Of a DNA stretch of 11,119 bases, positions 1 to 5,952 are shown one piece after another. The DNA lies in contig JAIXZQ010000017.1 in the NCBI GenBank assembly GCA_027489475.1, forward strand, positions 1-11,119, given 5' to 3'. The first letter of the stretch is position 1; every line of letters begins with the position of its first letter. The DNA comes from Methylophilus sp. (GTDB lineage: Bacteria > Pseudomonadota > Gammaproteobacteria > Burkholderiales > Methylophilaceae). The translations under genes and the position numbers were made by a program. The notes below the pieces were generated by a model. It was not told where the DNA came from, made no database searches, and was given only the letters and a program-made list of their open reading frames with translations.

Positions 1-952
1 CGAGCAAAAGCGGGCCGCCTACGATCAGTATGGCCATGCCGGAGTAGACCCCAGCATGGGGGGTGGCACTGGTTTTGGCGGCTTTGGCTCTGGGGGCTTT
101 AGCGATGCATTCGGCGATATCTTTGGAGATATCTTTGGCGGTGGCCGTGGTGGTCAACGTTCTAACGTCTACCGTGGTGCCGATTTACGCTACAACCTCG
201 AAATTTCGCTAGAGGAAGCGGCGCGCGGCACAGAAACTAAGATTCGTATTCCGGTGCAAACCAGTTGCGAAACCTGTCATGGCAGTGGTGCGCGTCCCGG
301 CACCTCGCCAGTCACCTGTTCGACCTGTAACGGCCATGGTCAGGTGCGCATGCAACAAGGCTTTTTCTCGGTACAGCAAACCTGCCCTAAATGTCACGGC
401 ACCGGCAAGATGGTGAAAGAACCTTGCCCCACCTGTCATGGCGGTGGCCGCGTTAAGCAAAACAAAACGCTCAACGTCAAAATCCCCGCCGGCGTGGATG
501 AAGGTGATCGCATTCGCTTGAGCGGCGAGGGGGAGGCTGGTGTCAATGGCGGGCCGACCGGTGATTTGTATGTGGTGGTGCATTTGAAACCGCATGCCAT
601 GTTCCAGCGTGATGGCGCCAACCTGCATTGCGAAATGCCGATTAGTTTTAGCACTGCGGCCTTGGGCGGAGAAATTGAAGTGCCTACCCTCGATGGCGCG
701 GCAAAAATGAAGATTCCCGCAGAAACGCAAACCGGCAGCGTGTTTAGACTGCGTGGCAAAGGCATTAAACCGTTACGCGCCAGTGAGCATGGTGATTTGA
801 TGGTGCATGTGGTGGTGGAGACCCCAGTGCGGCTGACTGAAAAACAGCGTGAACTGTTGCGCGAATTTGAGACCAGCACGCAGGCCGACGCGGGTAAGCA
901 CAGCCCAAAAAACAAAAGCTGGGTAGACAAGGCACGCGATTTTTTTAGCTAA
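1..952 (+). CDS. dnaJ: Chaperone protein DnaJ (Hsp40), 5'-truncated by window edge
   Basis: DnaJ is the cytoplasmic co-chaperone that delivers unfolded substrates to DnaK and stimulates its ATPase. The reading frame is open from base 2 to a TAA at 950-952, giving 316 visible residues. It enters at the end of the J-domain ([14 protein letters not shown]), so the HPD motif and roughly the first 60 residues lie outside the window. A Gly/Phe-rich linker follows (codons about 56-180). Next is the zinc-binding region with all four CxxCxGxG repeats ([32 protein letters not shown]; bases 266-448). After that come the two beta-barrel substrate-binding domains and a C-terminal end in KARDFFS. It is a type I (DnaJA) chaperone, not CbpA, because the zinc region is complete. 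The internal ATG at 56 is not the start. The usual upstream partner dnaK would lie to the left. No damage is visible. Confidence 0.97.
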   Translation, partial: EQKRAAYDQYGHAGVDPSMGGGTGFGGFGSGGFSDAFGDIFGDIFGGGRGGQRSNVYRGADLRYNLEISLEEAARGTETKIRIPVQTSCETCHGSGARPGTSPVTCSTCNGHGQVRMQQGFFSVQQTCPKCHGTGKMVKEPCPTCHGGGRVKQNKTLNVKIPAGVDEGDRIRLSGEGEAGVNGGPTGDLYVVVHLKPHAMFQRDGANLHCEMPISFSTAALGGEIEVPTLDGAAKMKIPAETQTGSVFRLRGKGIKPLRASEHGDLMVHVVVETPVRLTEKQRELLREFETSTQADAGKHSPKNKSWVDKARDFFS

Positions 953-960
953 TTTTATAT

Positions 961-1004
961 TGCCCCAGTGATACATGACTACGAGGTGATGGTGGGCTGG
1001 GGCA
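961..1004 (+). repeat. Inverted repeat in dnaJ 3' UTR
   Basis: TGCCCCAG (961-968) and CTGGGGCA (997-1004) are perfect 8-bp inverted arms separated by 28 bases, starting 8 bases after the dnaJ stop. No T-tract follows the right arm, so this is not a standard intrinsic terminator. It could be a 3'-stabilising hairpin or contribute to termination together with the T-run further on. Confidence 0.4.
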
Positions 1005-1037
1005 GCGCGACATGGTTGAATCGGCTTCAAACGTCTT

Positions 1038-1058
1038 AAGCAAGTGCTTGTTTTTATT
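1038..1058 (+). terminator. Weak candidate terminator of dnaJ
   Basis: AAGC (1038-1041) and GCTT (1046-1049) form a 4-bp stem with the loop AAGT, followed by GTTTTTATT. The T-tract is good but the stem is very short. The stronger terminator at 1246-1273 may be the real transcript end. Confidence 0.25.
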
Positions 1059-1139
1059 AAAGTTACAATTTAATAACAATTGAATTTTGACTTTTACATT
1101 TCAGTTACAGCTTGGTCAAATAACTGCAATATCTGCGCC

Positions 1140-1217
1140 CTAAAATTGTACCATCGTTAAATGAAACACACCCTGTTTTGTTTGATGGCTGGTTAAGTTG
1201 ATTACGAAGACTAGCAT
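1140..1217 (-). CDS. Candidate small ORF, 25 aa, with perfect Shine-Dalgarno; function unknown
   Basis: Minus-strand ATG at 1217-1215 is preceded by AGGAGG (1229-1224) at an ideal spacing of 6 bases. It is followed by 24 further sense codons and a TAG at 1142-1140. The predicted peptide starts MLVFVINLTSHQ and ends TMVQF; the first half is mildly hydrophobic. No family is recognised. Apart from the pilin gene, no other start in the window has so complete an SD, and that is the only support for translation. The alternative is that CCTCCT on the plus strand belongs to a transcript ending at the 1246-1273 terminator and the ORF is coincidental. Confidence 0.3.
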   Translation of the reverse strand: MLVFVINLTSHQTKQGVFHLTMVQF

Positions 1218-1245
1218 TGATTTCCTCCTGATCCAAACCCCCTTT

Positions 1246-1273
1246 AACCCGCCTGCGCGGGTTTCTTTTTTTC
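1246..1273 (+). terminator. Strong intrinsic terminator
   Basis: AACCCGC (1246-1252), loop CTGC, GCGGGTT (1257-1263) is a perfect 7-bp GC-rich stem. It is followed at once by TCTTTTTTTC. It lies about 300 bases downstream of dnaJ and 145 bases upstream of the parA-like gene. It ends either read-through from dnaJ or a small RNA made in the gap. On the minus strand the hairpin has no T-tail, so it acts in one direction only. Confidence 0.8.
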
Positions 1274-1287
1274 TAGTGCGCATCTTT

Positions 1288-1323
1288 AAACCCCCGCACG
1301 CGTAAATCATCGTTGCGTGGGTT
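1288..1323. repeat. Imperfect hairpin upstream of parA-like gene
   Basis: AACCC and ACGC, split by a four-base bulge, on the left (1289-1302 region) can pair with GCGTGGGTT on the right (1315-1323). The loop is about 12 bases. It lies between the strong terminator and the parA-like gene, so it could be an operator or leader structure. It could equally be chance in a GC-rich stretch. Confidence 0.2.
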
Positions 1324-1360
1324 ACAGGTTTATCCAGTGGTGTAGGCTGAAAACATCGTT

Positions 1361-1366
1361 TATGAT
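1361..1366 (+). promoter_or_regulatory. Possible -10 box for parA-like gene
   Basis: TATGAT matches the sigma70 -10 consensus at 5 of 6 positions and lies 50 bases before the parA-like ATG. No convincing -35 box is seen 16-18 bases upstream. A short palindrome, AGAGA-TTG-TCTCT (1376-1388), follows near the expected transcript start. Confidence 0.22.
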
Positions 1367-1416
1367 GCTGAGCATAGAGATTGTCTCTGACCACTTGCGG
1401 ATTATGACGCCAGACC

Positions 1417-2202
1417 ATGTTGAAGATTGCCCTGTTTAATCAGAAAGCCGGTGTCGGCACCACCACCACCACGCTTAATCTGGCGGCGGCTTATCATCGC
1501 AAGCAGCGGCCAGTCATTATGTTGGATATGGATCCGCAATCTAGACTCACAGAGGTGTTTAGGCACACGGGCATTGATCCTCAGCAGGCGTTGATTCGGC
1601 ATTATCGCGATGGCGTTCCGCTCGCTGAGTTATTACAGCCCCTGCGCAACGGTATGCAATTGATTCCGGCACATGCCGAGCTGATGCAATTGGATACTGC
1701 TTTTGGTCGTGGCCCGGATACTTTGCGTAGACTCAGTGTGGCGCTGCAAGCCGCAGCCTTTCAACATTCGCGCGGCGTGGTGTTGATGGATTGCTGTCCT
1801 GTTTTGGGGGTGATTGCGCTCAGCGCAGTGGTGGCCAGCGATTTGGTGTTGATTCCGGTGTCTTGCGACTACCTGTCGATTAATTCTGCTGTCAAAATGG
1901 ACAAAGCGCTAAACGCGCTGACGCCGGTTCTCAAACGGCCTGTGCCCCGTCGATATCTGCTGACCCGCGCTGACAAGCGCAAAGCCATGACCAGCGAGGT
2001 CGAACAAGAAATGCGGCGCTTATTTGGCAATGAGGTGTTACTCAGCAAGCTATACGAACAGGCGTCATTGGCAGAAAGCCTGCGCATGGGCCAGCATATT
2101 TTTGAGCATGAGGCAGACGGTGCCGCCGCGCAAGATGTGATGGCCTTATACTATGAGTTACAAGATGTGGTCAAACAGTTGCCTGGCGCAGTGGCTGCCT
2201 GA
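1417..2202 (+). CDS. ParA/Soj/MinD-like ATPase with altered Walker A motif
   Basis: This 261-residue protein belongs to the ParA/MinD deviant-Walker P-loop family, whose members dimerise on ATP and position DNA, proteins or machines in the cell. The N-terminus reads LFNQKAGVGTTTTTLNLAAAY, aligning with the family's KGGxGKTT. The signature lysine is kept (Lys10), but the P-loop lysine position is Thr15 and Gly11 is Ala. The DxDPQ motif (DMDPQ, 37-41) and the second aspartate strand (VVLMDCCP, Asp125) are present, as is a SCDYLSI segment near 149-155 like the family's P-x-x-x-x-S switch region. There is no ParB partner or parS-like site nearby, so an orphan role is more likely than chromosome partitioning. 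The start is fixed by an in-frame stop at 1405-1407, although no good SD precedes the ATG. It converges on corA with a single base between stops. The family is certain; the cellular role is not known. Confidence 0.85.
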   Translation: MLKIALFNQKAGVGTTTTTLNLAAAYHRKQRPVIMLDMDPQSRLTEVFRHTGIDPQQALIRHYRDGVPLAELLQPLRNGMQLIPAHAELMQLDTAFGRGPDTLRRLSVALQAAAFQHSRGVVLMDCCPVLGVIALSAVVASDLVLIPVSCDYLSINSAVKMDKALNALTPVLKRPVPRRYLLTRADKRKAMTSEVEQEMRRLFGNEVLLSKLYEQASLAESLRMGQHIFEHEADGAAAQDVMALYYELQDVVKQLPGAVAA

Positions 2203-2203
2203 G

Positions 2204-3289
2204 TTAAGGGGTATGTGTGGCCTGTCTGCCCAGCCATTGACGTCGCCAGAACACTAAGCACATGGCCAGGGCAATCAGCCCCATCAACCCCATCGCCCAC
2301 CAAAAGCCCTCTGGTGAATGTAGCCAAGGCATCTGTTCGAAGTTCATGCCAAAAATACCGGCAATCAAGGTTGCCGGCATAAACAACATGGCCACCACGG
2401 TTAACGCCCGTACCTCTAAATTCACCCGTTGACTCAAACTGGTCATATAAATATCCATCAGTCCACTCAAGGTGTCACGGATGGCCTCTAACGACTCGGT
2501 AAAATGCACAGTATGGTCGTAGAGGTCGCGCAAGTAGGGCACCGTCTGCGGGCCAAAAAAGCCATGTTCATTGCGTATCATGCTATTGAGGACTTCACGC
2601 AATGGCCAGACCGCCCGCCGCAACTGTATGCTCACATGCTTGAGTCTATGGATATTTTGCAGGTCTTCATGGCTGGGATGATTTAGTAGCCGATGTTCAA
2701 GTTGCTCAGCATCCTCATTAATGGCCTCAAGCACCTGAAAATAGCGTTCCATCAAGCTATCGAGCAAGGCATAACATAAATAGTCGGCATCACTCTGCCG
2801 CAATAAGGCTTGCCCCTGCCGCAAGCGTTCCCGCACCGGCTCAAAGCTGCCTGAGGGACGTTCTTGAATGGTCAGCAACCAGTGACGGCCTAAGGCGAGG
2901 CTGATTTGTTCTGAGCTGACCGTCATGCTGTTGCTGTCATAGTAGAACAAACGCGTTTCTAGAAACAGATAGTCGCTATAGGTATCGAGTTTGGGCCGCT
3001 GTTCAGTATTCAGAATGTCATCCAGCACCAGCGGGTGCAGGCTAAAGCGGCGGGCGACGGCCTGAAGCAAGCCAATATCCAGCACGCCATGGACGTTGAT
3101 CCAGGCCACTTCACCGTTGGGCAATGGCCAGTCTGCCAAGCTTTCTTGCGTCAAGGTCGCGGTGTCAAAAGTCTGCGCGTTATAACAAATGGTATGCACG
3201 CTGGCCGTGACGTGATCAATGCGTGTCGTCGCAGACCTTGGGTTGCCGAGCAGTCGGTGTTTTCGAGGGAGATGCTTACGTTTGGCCAT
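2204..3289 (-). CDS. corA: CorA-family magnesium/cobalt transporter
   Basis: CorA forms a pentameric inner-membrane channel for Mg2+ (and Co2+) influx, gated by cytoplasmic divalent binding. The 361-residue protein has a large acidic and helical cytoplasmic N-terminal domain. Two C-terminal membrane segments follow (about 296-313 and 330-348), with the diagnostic GMN motif (IFGMNFE) between them and a basic cytoplasmic tail (WRRQWLGRQ). An upstream in-frame ATG exists at 3295, but AGAGG at 3300-3296 abuts it directly. The same AGAGG lies 6 bases before the ATG at 3289, so MAKRKHLPRK is the better start. The gene is divergent from aroC and convergent with the parA-like gene. Family members lacking strict Mg2+ preference exist, so the exact ion is inferred. 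Confidence 0.93.
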   Translation of the reverse strand: MAKRKHLPRKHRLLGNPRSATTRIDHVTASVHTICYNAQTFDTATLTQESLADWPLPNGEVAWINVHGVLDIGLLQAVARRFSLHPLVLDDILNTEQRPKLDTYSDYLFLETRLFYYDSNSMTVSSEQISLALGRHWLLTIQERPSGSFEPVRERLRQGQALLRQSDADYLCYALLDSLMERYFQVLEAINEDAEQLEHRLLNHPSHEDLQNIHRLKHVSIQLRRAVWPLREVLNSMIRNEHGFFGPQTVPYLRDLYDHTVHFTESLEAIRDTLSGLMDIYMTSLSQRVNLEVRALTVVAMLFMPATLIAGIFGMNFEQMPWLHSPEGFWWAMGLMGLIALAMCLVFWRRQWLGRQATHTP

Positions 3290-3316
3290 AGCCATCCTCT
3301 ATCAGTGGGCTGTGCC

Positions 3317-3345
3317 AGCATAAGCGTTCAGGCCAATGAAATCAA
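3317..3345 (-). promoter_or_regulatory. Sigma70-type promoter for corA
   Basis: On the minus strand TTGATT (3345-3340) and TATGCT (3322-3317) are separated by exactly 17 bases, each matching consensus at 4 of 6 positions. Transcription would begin near 3310, leaving a leader of about 20 bases before the corA ATG at 3289 with its AGAGG ribosome binding site. Confidence 0.5.
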
Positions 3346-3372
3346 CCTGCGGGCGGGTGGTCTGACACTCTA

Positions 3373-3381
3373 TGTTAGAAT
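3373..3381 (+). promoter_or_regulatory. Possible extended -10 promoter for aroC
   Basis: TG-T-TAGAAT is an extended -10 element (5 of 6 in the hexamer) about 28 bases before the aroC start. No good -35 hexamer is present at 17 bases. The aroC ribosome binding site AGGA (3399-3402) lies 7 bases before the ATG at 3410. Confidence 0.35.
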
Positions 3382-3409
3382 ACTAGCAATTATTATTTAG
3401 GACCTGAGC

Positions 3410-4501
3410 ATGTCTGGCAACACCATAGGCACCCTGTTTACCTTGACAACATTTGGCGAATCCCATGGCCCAGCCATTGGTGGGATTGTGGATGGCTGCC
3501 CACCCGGTTTGCCTCTCAGTGCCGAAGATTTGCAGGTTGATTTAGACAGACGTAAACCTGGGACTTCGCGGCATGTGACACAGCGTAATGAAGCGGATGC
3601 GGTCGAAATTTTGTCTGGCGTGTTTGAAGGTAAAACCACGGGCACGCCGATTGGCCTGTTAATCCGCAATACCGATCAGCGCTCGCAGGATTACAGCAAA
3701 ATCATGCATACCTACCGGCCTGGGCATGCGGATTACACCTATGACCAAAAATACGGCTTTCGCGATTATCGCGGTGGCGGCCGATCAAGCGCACGCGAGA
3801 CGGCGGTGCGTGTCGCTGCGGGCGGCATCGCAAAAAAATGGCTAAAACAGCAATGGGGCGTAGAGATTCGCGGCTATCTGAGCCAATTAGGTGAAATTGC
3901 GATTCCATTTGTCAGTTGGGAGGCCTTGGCGCATGAGGGCAATGCCTTCTTCTCGCCTAATTTAGAAATTTTGCCGCAGCTCGAAGCCTATATGGATCAG
4001 ATACGGAGTGAGCGCGATTCTGTAGGCGCTAAAATCACAGTGGTTGCCAGTCGGGTGCCGGTTGGTCTGGGTGAGCCGATTTTTGACCGTCTGGATGCCG
4101 ATATCGCGCATGCCATGATGGGTATCAATGCGGTGAAAGGCGTTGAAATCGGTGCGGGATTTGATTCGATTGCGCAACGCGGTAGCCAGCACTGTGACGA
4201 AATCACGCCAGAGGGTTTTGCCACCAACCATGCAGGCGGTATTTTGGGGGGGATTTCCAGCGGTCAGGAGATTATTGTGAATGTGGCCTTCAAACCCACT
4301 TCTAGCATTCCACAGGCGCGGCGCTCAATCACGCAAGACGGTGAGGCTGTGATGATGCAAACCACCGGTCGGCATGACCCCTGTGTGGGCATCCGGGCCA
4401 CGCCTATCGTCGAAGCCATGCTGGCCTTGGTGTTGATGGACCATGCCTTACGTCACCGCGGTCAGAATGCCGACGTGCAGCCAACCCACCGCCAGCCTTA
4501 A
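3410..4501 (+). CDS. aroC: Chorismate synthase
   Basis: AroC converts 5-enolpyruvylshikimate-3-phosphate to chorismate, the last shikimate-pathway step and branch point to aromatic amino acids, folate and ubiquinone. It uses reduced FMN without net redox change. The 363 residues match the usual bacterial length. All family signatures are present: [10 protein letters not shown] (16-25), [20 protein letters not shown] (120-139) and [17 protein letters not shown] (321-337). The [10 protein letters not shown] segment (45-54) and the [11 protein letters not shown] segment (276-286) are also typical. The start is supported by AGGA 7 bases upstream and the conserved [11 protein letters not shown]-terminus. 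A permease gene follows on the same strand after about 50 bases, so the two are probably co-transcribed. No oddities were seen. Confidence 0.98.
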   Translation: MSGNTIGTLFTLTTFGESHGPAIGGIVDGCPPGLPLSAEDLQVDLDRRKPGTSRHVTQRNEADAVEILSGVFEGKTTGTPIGLLIRNTDQRSQDYSKIMHTYRPGHADYTYDQKYGFRDYRGGGRSSARETAVRVAAGGIAKKWLKQQWGVEIRGYLSQLGEIAIPFVSWEALAHEGNAFFSPNLEILPQLEAYMDQIRSERDSVGAKITVVASRVPVGLGEPIFDRLDADIAHAMMGINAVKGVEIGAGFDSIAQRGSQHCDEITPEGFATNHAGGILGGISSGQEIIVNVAFKPTSSIPQARRSITQDGEAVMMQTTGRHDPCVGIRATPIVEAMLALVLMDHALRHRGQNADVQPTHRQP

Positions 4502-4511
4502 CGCGAGTCAC

Positions 4512-4530
4512 GCCCAGTCCCCGACTGGGC
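4512..4530 (+). repeat. Hairpin in aroC–MFS spacer
   Basis: GCCCAGTC (4512-4519) and GACTGGGC (4523-4530) form a perfect 8-bp stem with a CCC loop, starting 11 bases after the aroC stop. The following ATTCACCTTT is a poor T-tract, so full termination is unlikely. It could attenuate read-through into the permease gene or protect the aroC mRNA 3' end. Confidence 0.5.
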
Positions 4531-4555
4531 ATTCACCTTTGAGCGCAGATTGTCT

Positions 4556-5725
4556 ATGAGTCATGCCCTGCACCACACCCTGTCGCGCTTTTATTTTATT
4601 TATTACTTCTTTGTCGGCGCATTTGTGCCCTACTGGGGCCTGTATCTGACGGCTGAGTCTTTCTCGCCCGCAGACATTGGGGTGCTGATGTCCTTGTTTC
4701 AGCTCAGCCGTATTATTGCCCCTAATTTGTGGGGATGGCTGGCAGACCACACCCGACAACGGGTACGCTGGATACGCACCACGGCATGTTTGGGGCTGAT
4801 CGGCTTTATCCTGATTTTCTGGGCGCATGACTTTACCAGCATGTTTGTGGTCATGATTGCCTTAAGCTTGTTCACCAGTTCTACCTTGCCCTTGTCTGAG
4901 TCTTTGGTATTGGCGCATTTGGCCAGCACCAATGGCCATTACAGCAAAATCCGGCTGTGGGGCTCTTGGGGCTTTATGGTGGCCTCGATTGTATTAGGTT
5001 TTTTAACCGATTGGTTGGGCATCCGCAGTTTGTTGTGGTTTATTTTGGCAGTGCAATGCGTGTTGTTTGGCTTGACCTGGCGCTTGCCTGAGGCGCATGT
5101 GCCACCGCATGCCCATGACCAGTTTTCTGTCTGGCAAATTTTACGGCAGCCTACCGTGTTTTCATTGCTCATCGGCTGCGCCATGATGGTGACCGCGCAT
5201 GGCCTGATGTATAACTTTTATTCGATTTATCTGACCCAACATGGCTACAGCAAAGCCACTATAGGCTGCTTGTGGTCACTTGGCGTGTTGTGTGAAATCG
5301 GCATTTTTATCAAGATGCCTTGGATCATGGCGCGCTTCAAGCTAAAAACCATTTTGCTCAGCAGTTTGGCCATTGGCGTATTGCGCTTTGCCCTCATGGG
5401 ATTGGTGCCAGAACAATGGGGCTGGTTATTGCTAGCGCAAACCTTGCATGCCTTCACCTTTGGCAGTTTTCATGCCGCCTCGGTTGAGGTGGTCACCCAG
5501 TATTTTAATGGGCGCCATCAGGCCAAAGGGCAGGCCATCTATAACAGTGTGGCCTACGGGATTGGCGGCGCATTGGGGGGCTTGCTAGGCGGTTTTGCTT
5601 TGCAATCACTGGGTGGACAGTGGACATTTACCTTGGCTGCCTTATTTCCGCTGGCGGGGGCCATCATCATTGCCTGGGGCTTGCGCTTGGCACAGCCATA
5701 TGCGCGTCAGGGGATGTTCTCTTAG
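4556..5725 (+). CDS. MFS permease, phenylpropionate-permease (HcaT)-like family
   Basis: This 389-residue inner-membrane protein is hydrophobic throughout and consistent with 12 transmembrane segments. The first segment (FYFIYYFFVGAFVPYWGLYL), the loop GWLADHTRQRVRW (an MFS motif-A variant) and the RLWGSWGF motif around residue 133 resemble the PPP/HcaT and MFS_1-like transporters. Substrate cannot be read from sequence; naming it a phenylpropionate transporter would be over-interpretation. An in-frame TTG at 4550 would add two residues, but the ATG at 4556 is preferred. GAG at 4541-4543 is the only SD-like element and is spaced better for the TTG, so the start is uncertain by two codons. It probably shares the aroC transcript and ends before the bidirectional terminator at 5771-5800. 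Confidence 0.88.
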   Translation: MSHALHHTLSRFYFIYYFFVGAFVPYWGLYLTAESFSPADIGVLMSLFQLSRIIAPNLWGWLADHTRQRVRWIRTTACLGLIGFILIFWAHDFTSMFVVMIALSLFTSSTLPLSESLVLAHLASTNGHYSKIRLWGSWGFMVASIVLGFLTDWLGIRSLLWFILAVQCVLFGLTWRLPEAHVPPHAHDQFSVWQILRQPTVFSLLIGCAMMVTAHGLMYNFYSIYLTQHGYSKATIGCLWSLGVLCEIGIFIKMPWIMARFKLKTILLSSLAIGVLRFALMGLVPEQWGWLLLAQTLHAFTFGSFHAASVEVVTQYFNGRHQAKGQAIYNSVAYGIGGALGGLLGGFALQSLGGQWTFTLAALFPLAGAIIIAWGLRLAQPYARQGMFS

Positions 5726-5770
5726 CGCAACTCAACCATCGCGCTGACCTGCGCCAGACTTTTCAGTCAT

Positions 5771-5800
5771 AAAAAAAGCCGTCCATAAGACTGCTTTTTT
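5771..5800. terminator. Bidirectional intrinsic terminator between MFS and folE2
   Basis: AAAAAAGC (5772-5779) pairs with GCTTTTTT (5793-5800). Inside it GTC (5781-5783) pairs with GAC (5789-5791) around the loop CATAA, with one C/T mismatch between the stems. The T-run on either strand allows termination from both sides: the permease on plus and folE2 on minus. It lies 20 bases past the stop of the displaced folE2 end (5822-5820) but about 150 bases past the present folE2 stop. Confidence 0.75.
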
Positions 5801-5819
5801 ACCACGACTGAGGTACTGA

Positions 5820-5887
5820 TTAATTCACGCGTTTGTCACGTTCAATCAACGCATACGCTGAGTGATTATGAATAGACTCGAAATTTT
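5820..5887 (-). pseudogene. Remnant of a second folE2 3' end (about 21 codons)
   Basis: Reading minus from 5885 to 5820 gives [19 protein letters not shown] then VN and a TAA. This repeats the C-terminus of FolE2, whose present end is the same 19 residues followed by DNA. An in-frame TAA lies directly upstream of the remnant, so it is not translated as part of any ORF. The first 45 bases are 43/45 identical to folE2. The rest encodes the same residues with different codons (GAA CGT GAC AAA CGC here, GAG AGG GAT AAA AGA in folE2). Its position 20 bases before the terminator suggests this was the original end of the gene. Confidence 0.85.
5843..5887. repeat. Direct repeat, copy 1 (folE2 3'-end repeat)
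   Basis: This 45-bp segment is repeated at 5979-6023 with two mismatches (C5850/T5986 and A5871/G6007), both silent in the folE2 frame. The offset is 136 bp. Similarity ends abruptly on the right after AAATTTT, and on the left it weakens to protein-level only. Confidence 0.9.
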
Positions 5888-5948
5888 AGTTTCGGTCGCT
5901 GGGCTTAACATTGAAATCGATGTTAGCCTACACTGAAATTTCGAGTCT
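5874..5948. repeat. Large inverted repeat with nested palindrome in folE2 3' UTR
   Basis: AGACTCGAAATTT (5874-5886) and AAATTTCGAGTCT (5936-5948) are perfect 13-bp inverted arms. They extend inward by AGT/ACT after one T-G pair. Nested inside, GGC-T-TAACAT (5902-5911) pairs with ATGTTA-GCC (5920-5928) with one bulged T. The whole 75-base unit could fold as a long RNA hairpin or a cruciform. The left arm is part of direct-repeat copy 1; the right arm is an inverted third copy of the same folE2-derived sequence. Confidence 0.85.
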
Positions 5949-5952
5949 GGTG

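Larger units (their letters stand above)
953..1416. other. 464-base intergenic region between dnaJ and parA-like gene
   Basis: This gap is too long to be a simple spacer. From left to right it holds a wide inverted repeat just past dnaJ (961-1004), a weak hairpin plus T-run (1038-1058), an AT-rich stretch (about 1050-1105), a short minus-strand ORF with an excellent ribosome binding site (1140-1217), a strong plus-strand intrinsic terminator (1246-1273), an imperfect hairpin (1288-1323) and the leader of the parA-like gene. No tRNA or longer credible protein gene was seen. A 92-codon minus-strand frame covers much of it but has no family resemblance. Confidence 0.6.

Noticed and set aside
209..730. 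173-residue minus-strand ORF inside dnaJ
   Set aside because: It is antisense to the strongly conserved zinc-finger and C-terminal domains of DnaJ. It has no recognisable family or ribosome binding site.
1140..1418. Full 92-residue minus-strand ORF in the dnaJ–parA gap
   Set aside because: The upstream part crosses the terminator hairpin, has no SD at its first ATG and resembles no family. Only the internal 25-codon part with AGGAGG is worth keeping.
1417..2202. Chromosome-partitioning parAB locus
   Set aside because: No parB gene or parS-like 16-bp palindrome is nearby, and the gene is flanked by dnaJ and corA rather than gidA/gidB-type neighbours.
3035..3400. 121-residue plus-strand ORF overlapping the corA 5' end
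   Set aside because: It is antisense to the CorA N-terminal domain and runs through the corA and aroC promoters, with no family resemblance.
5902..5928. Possible integron attC site in the folE2 downstream palindrome
   Set aside because: The palindrome is only 27 bases. It lacks the RYYYAAC/GTTRRRY ends, and there is no integrase or gene cassette.
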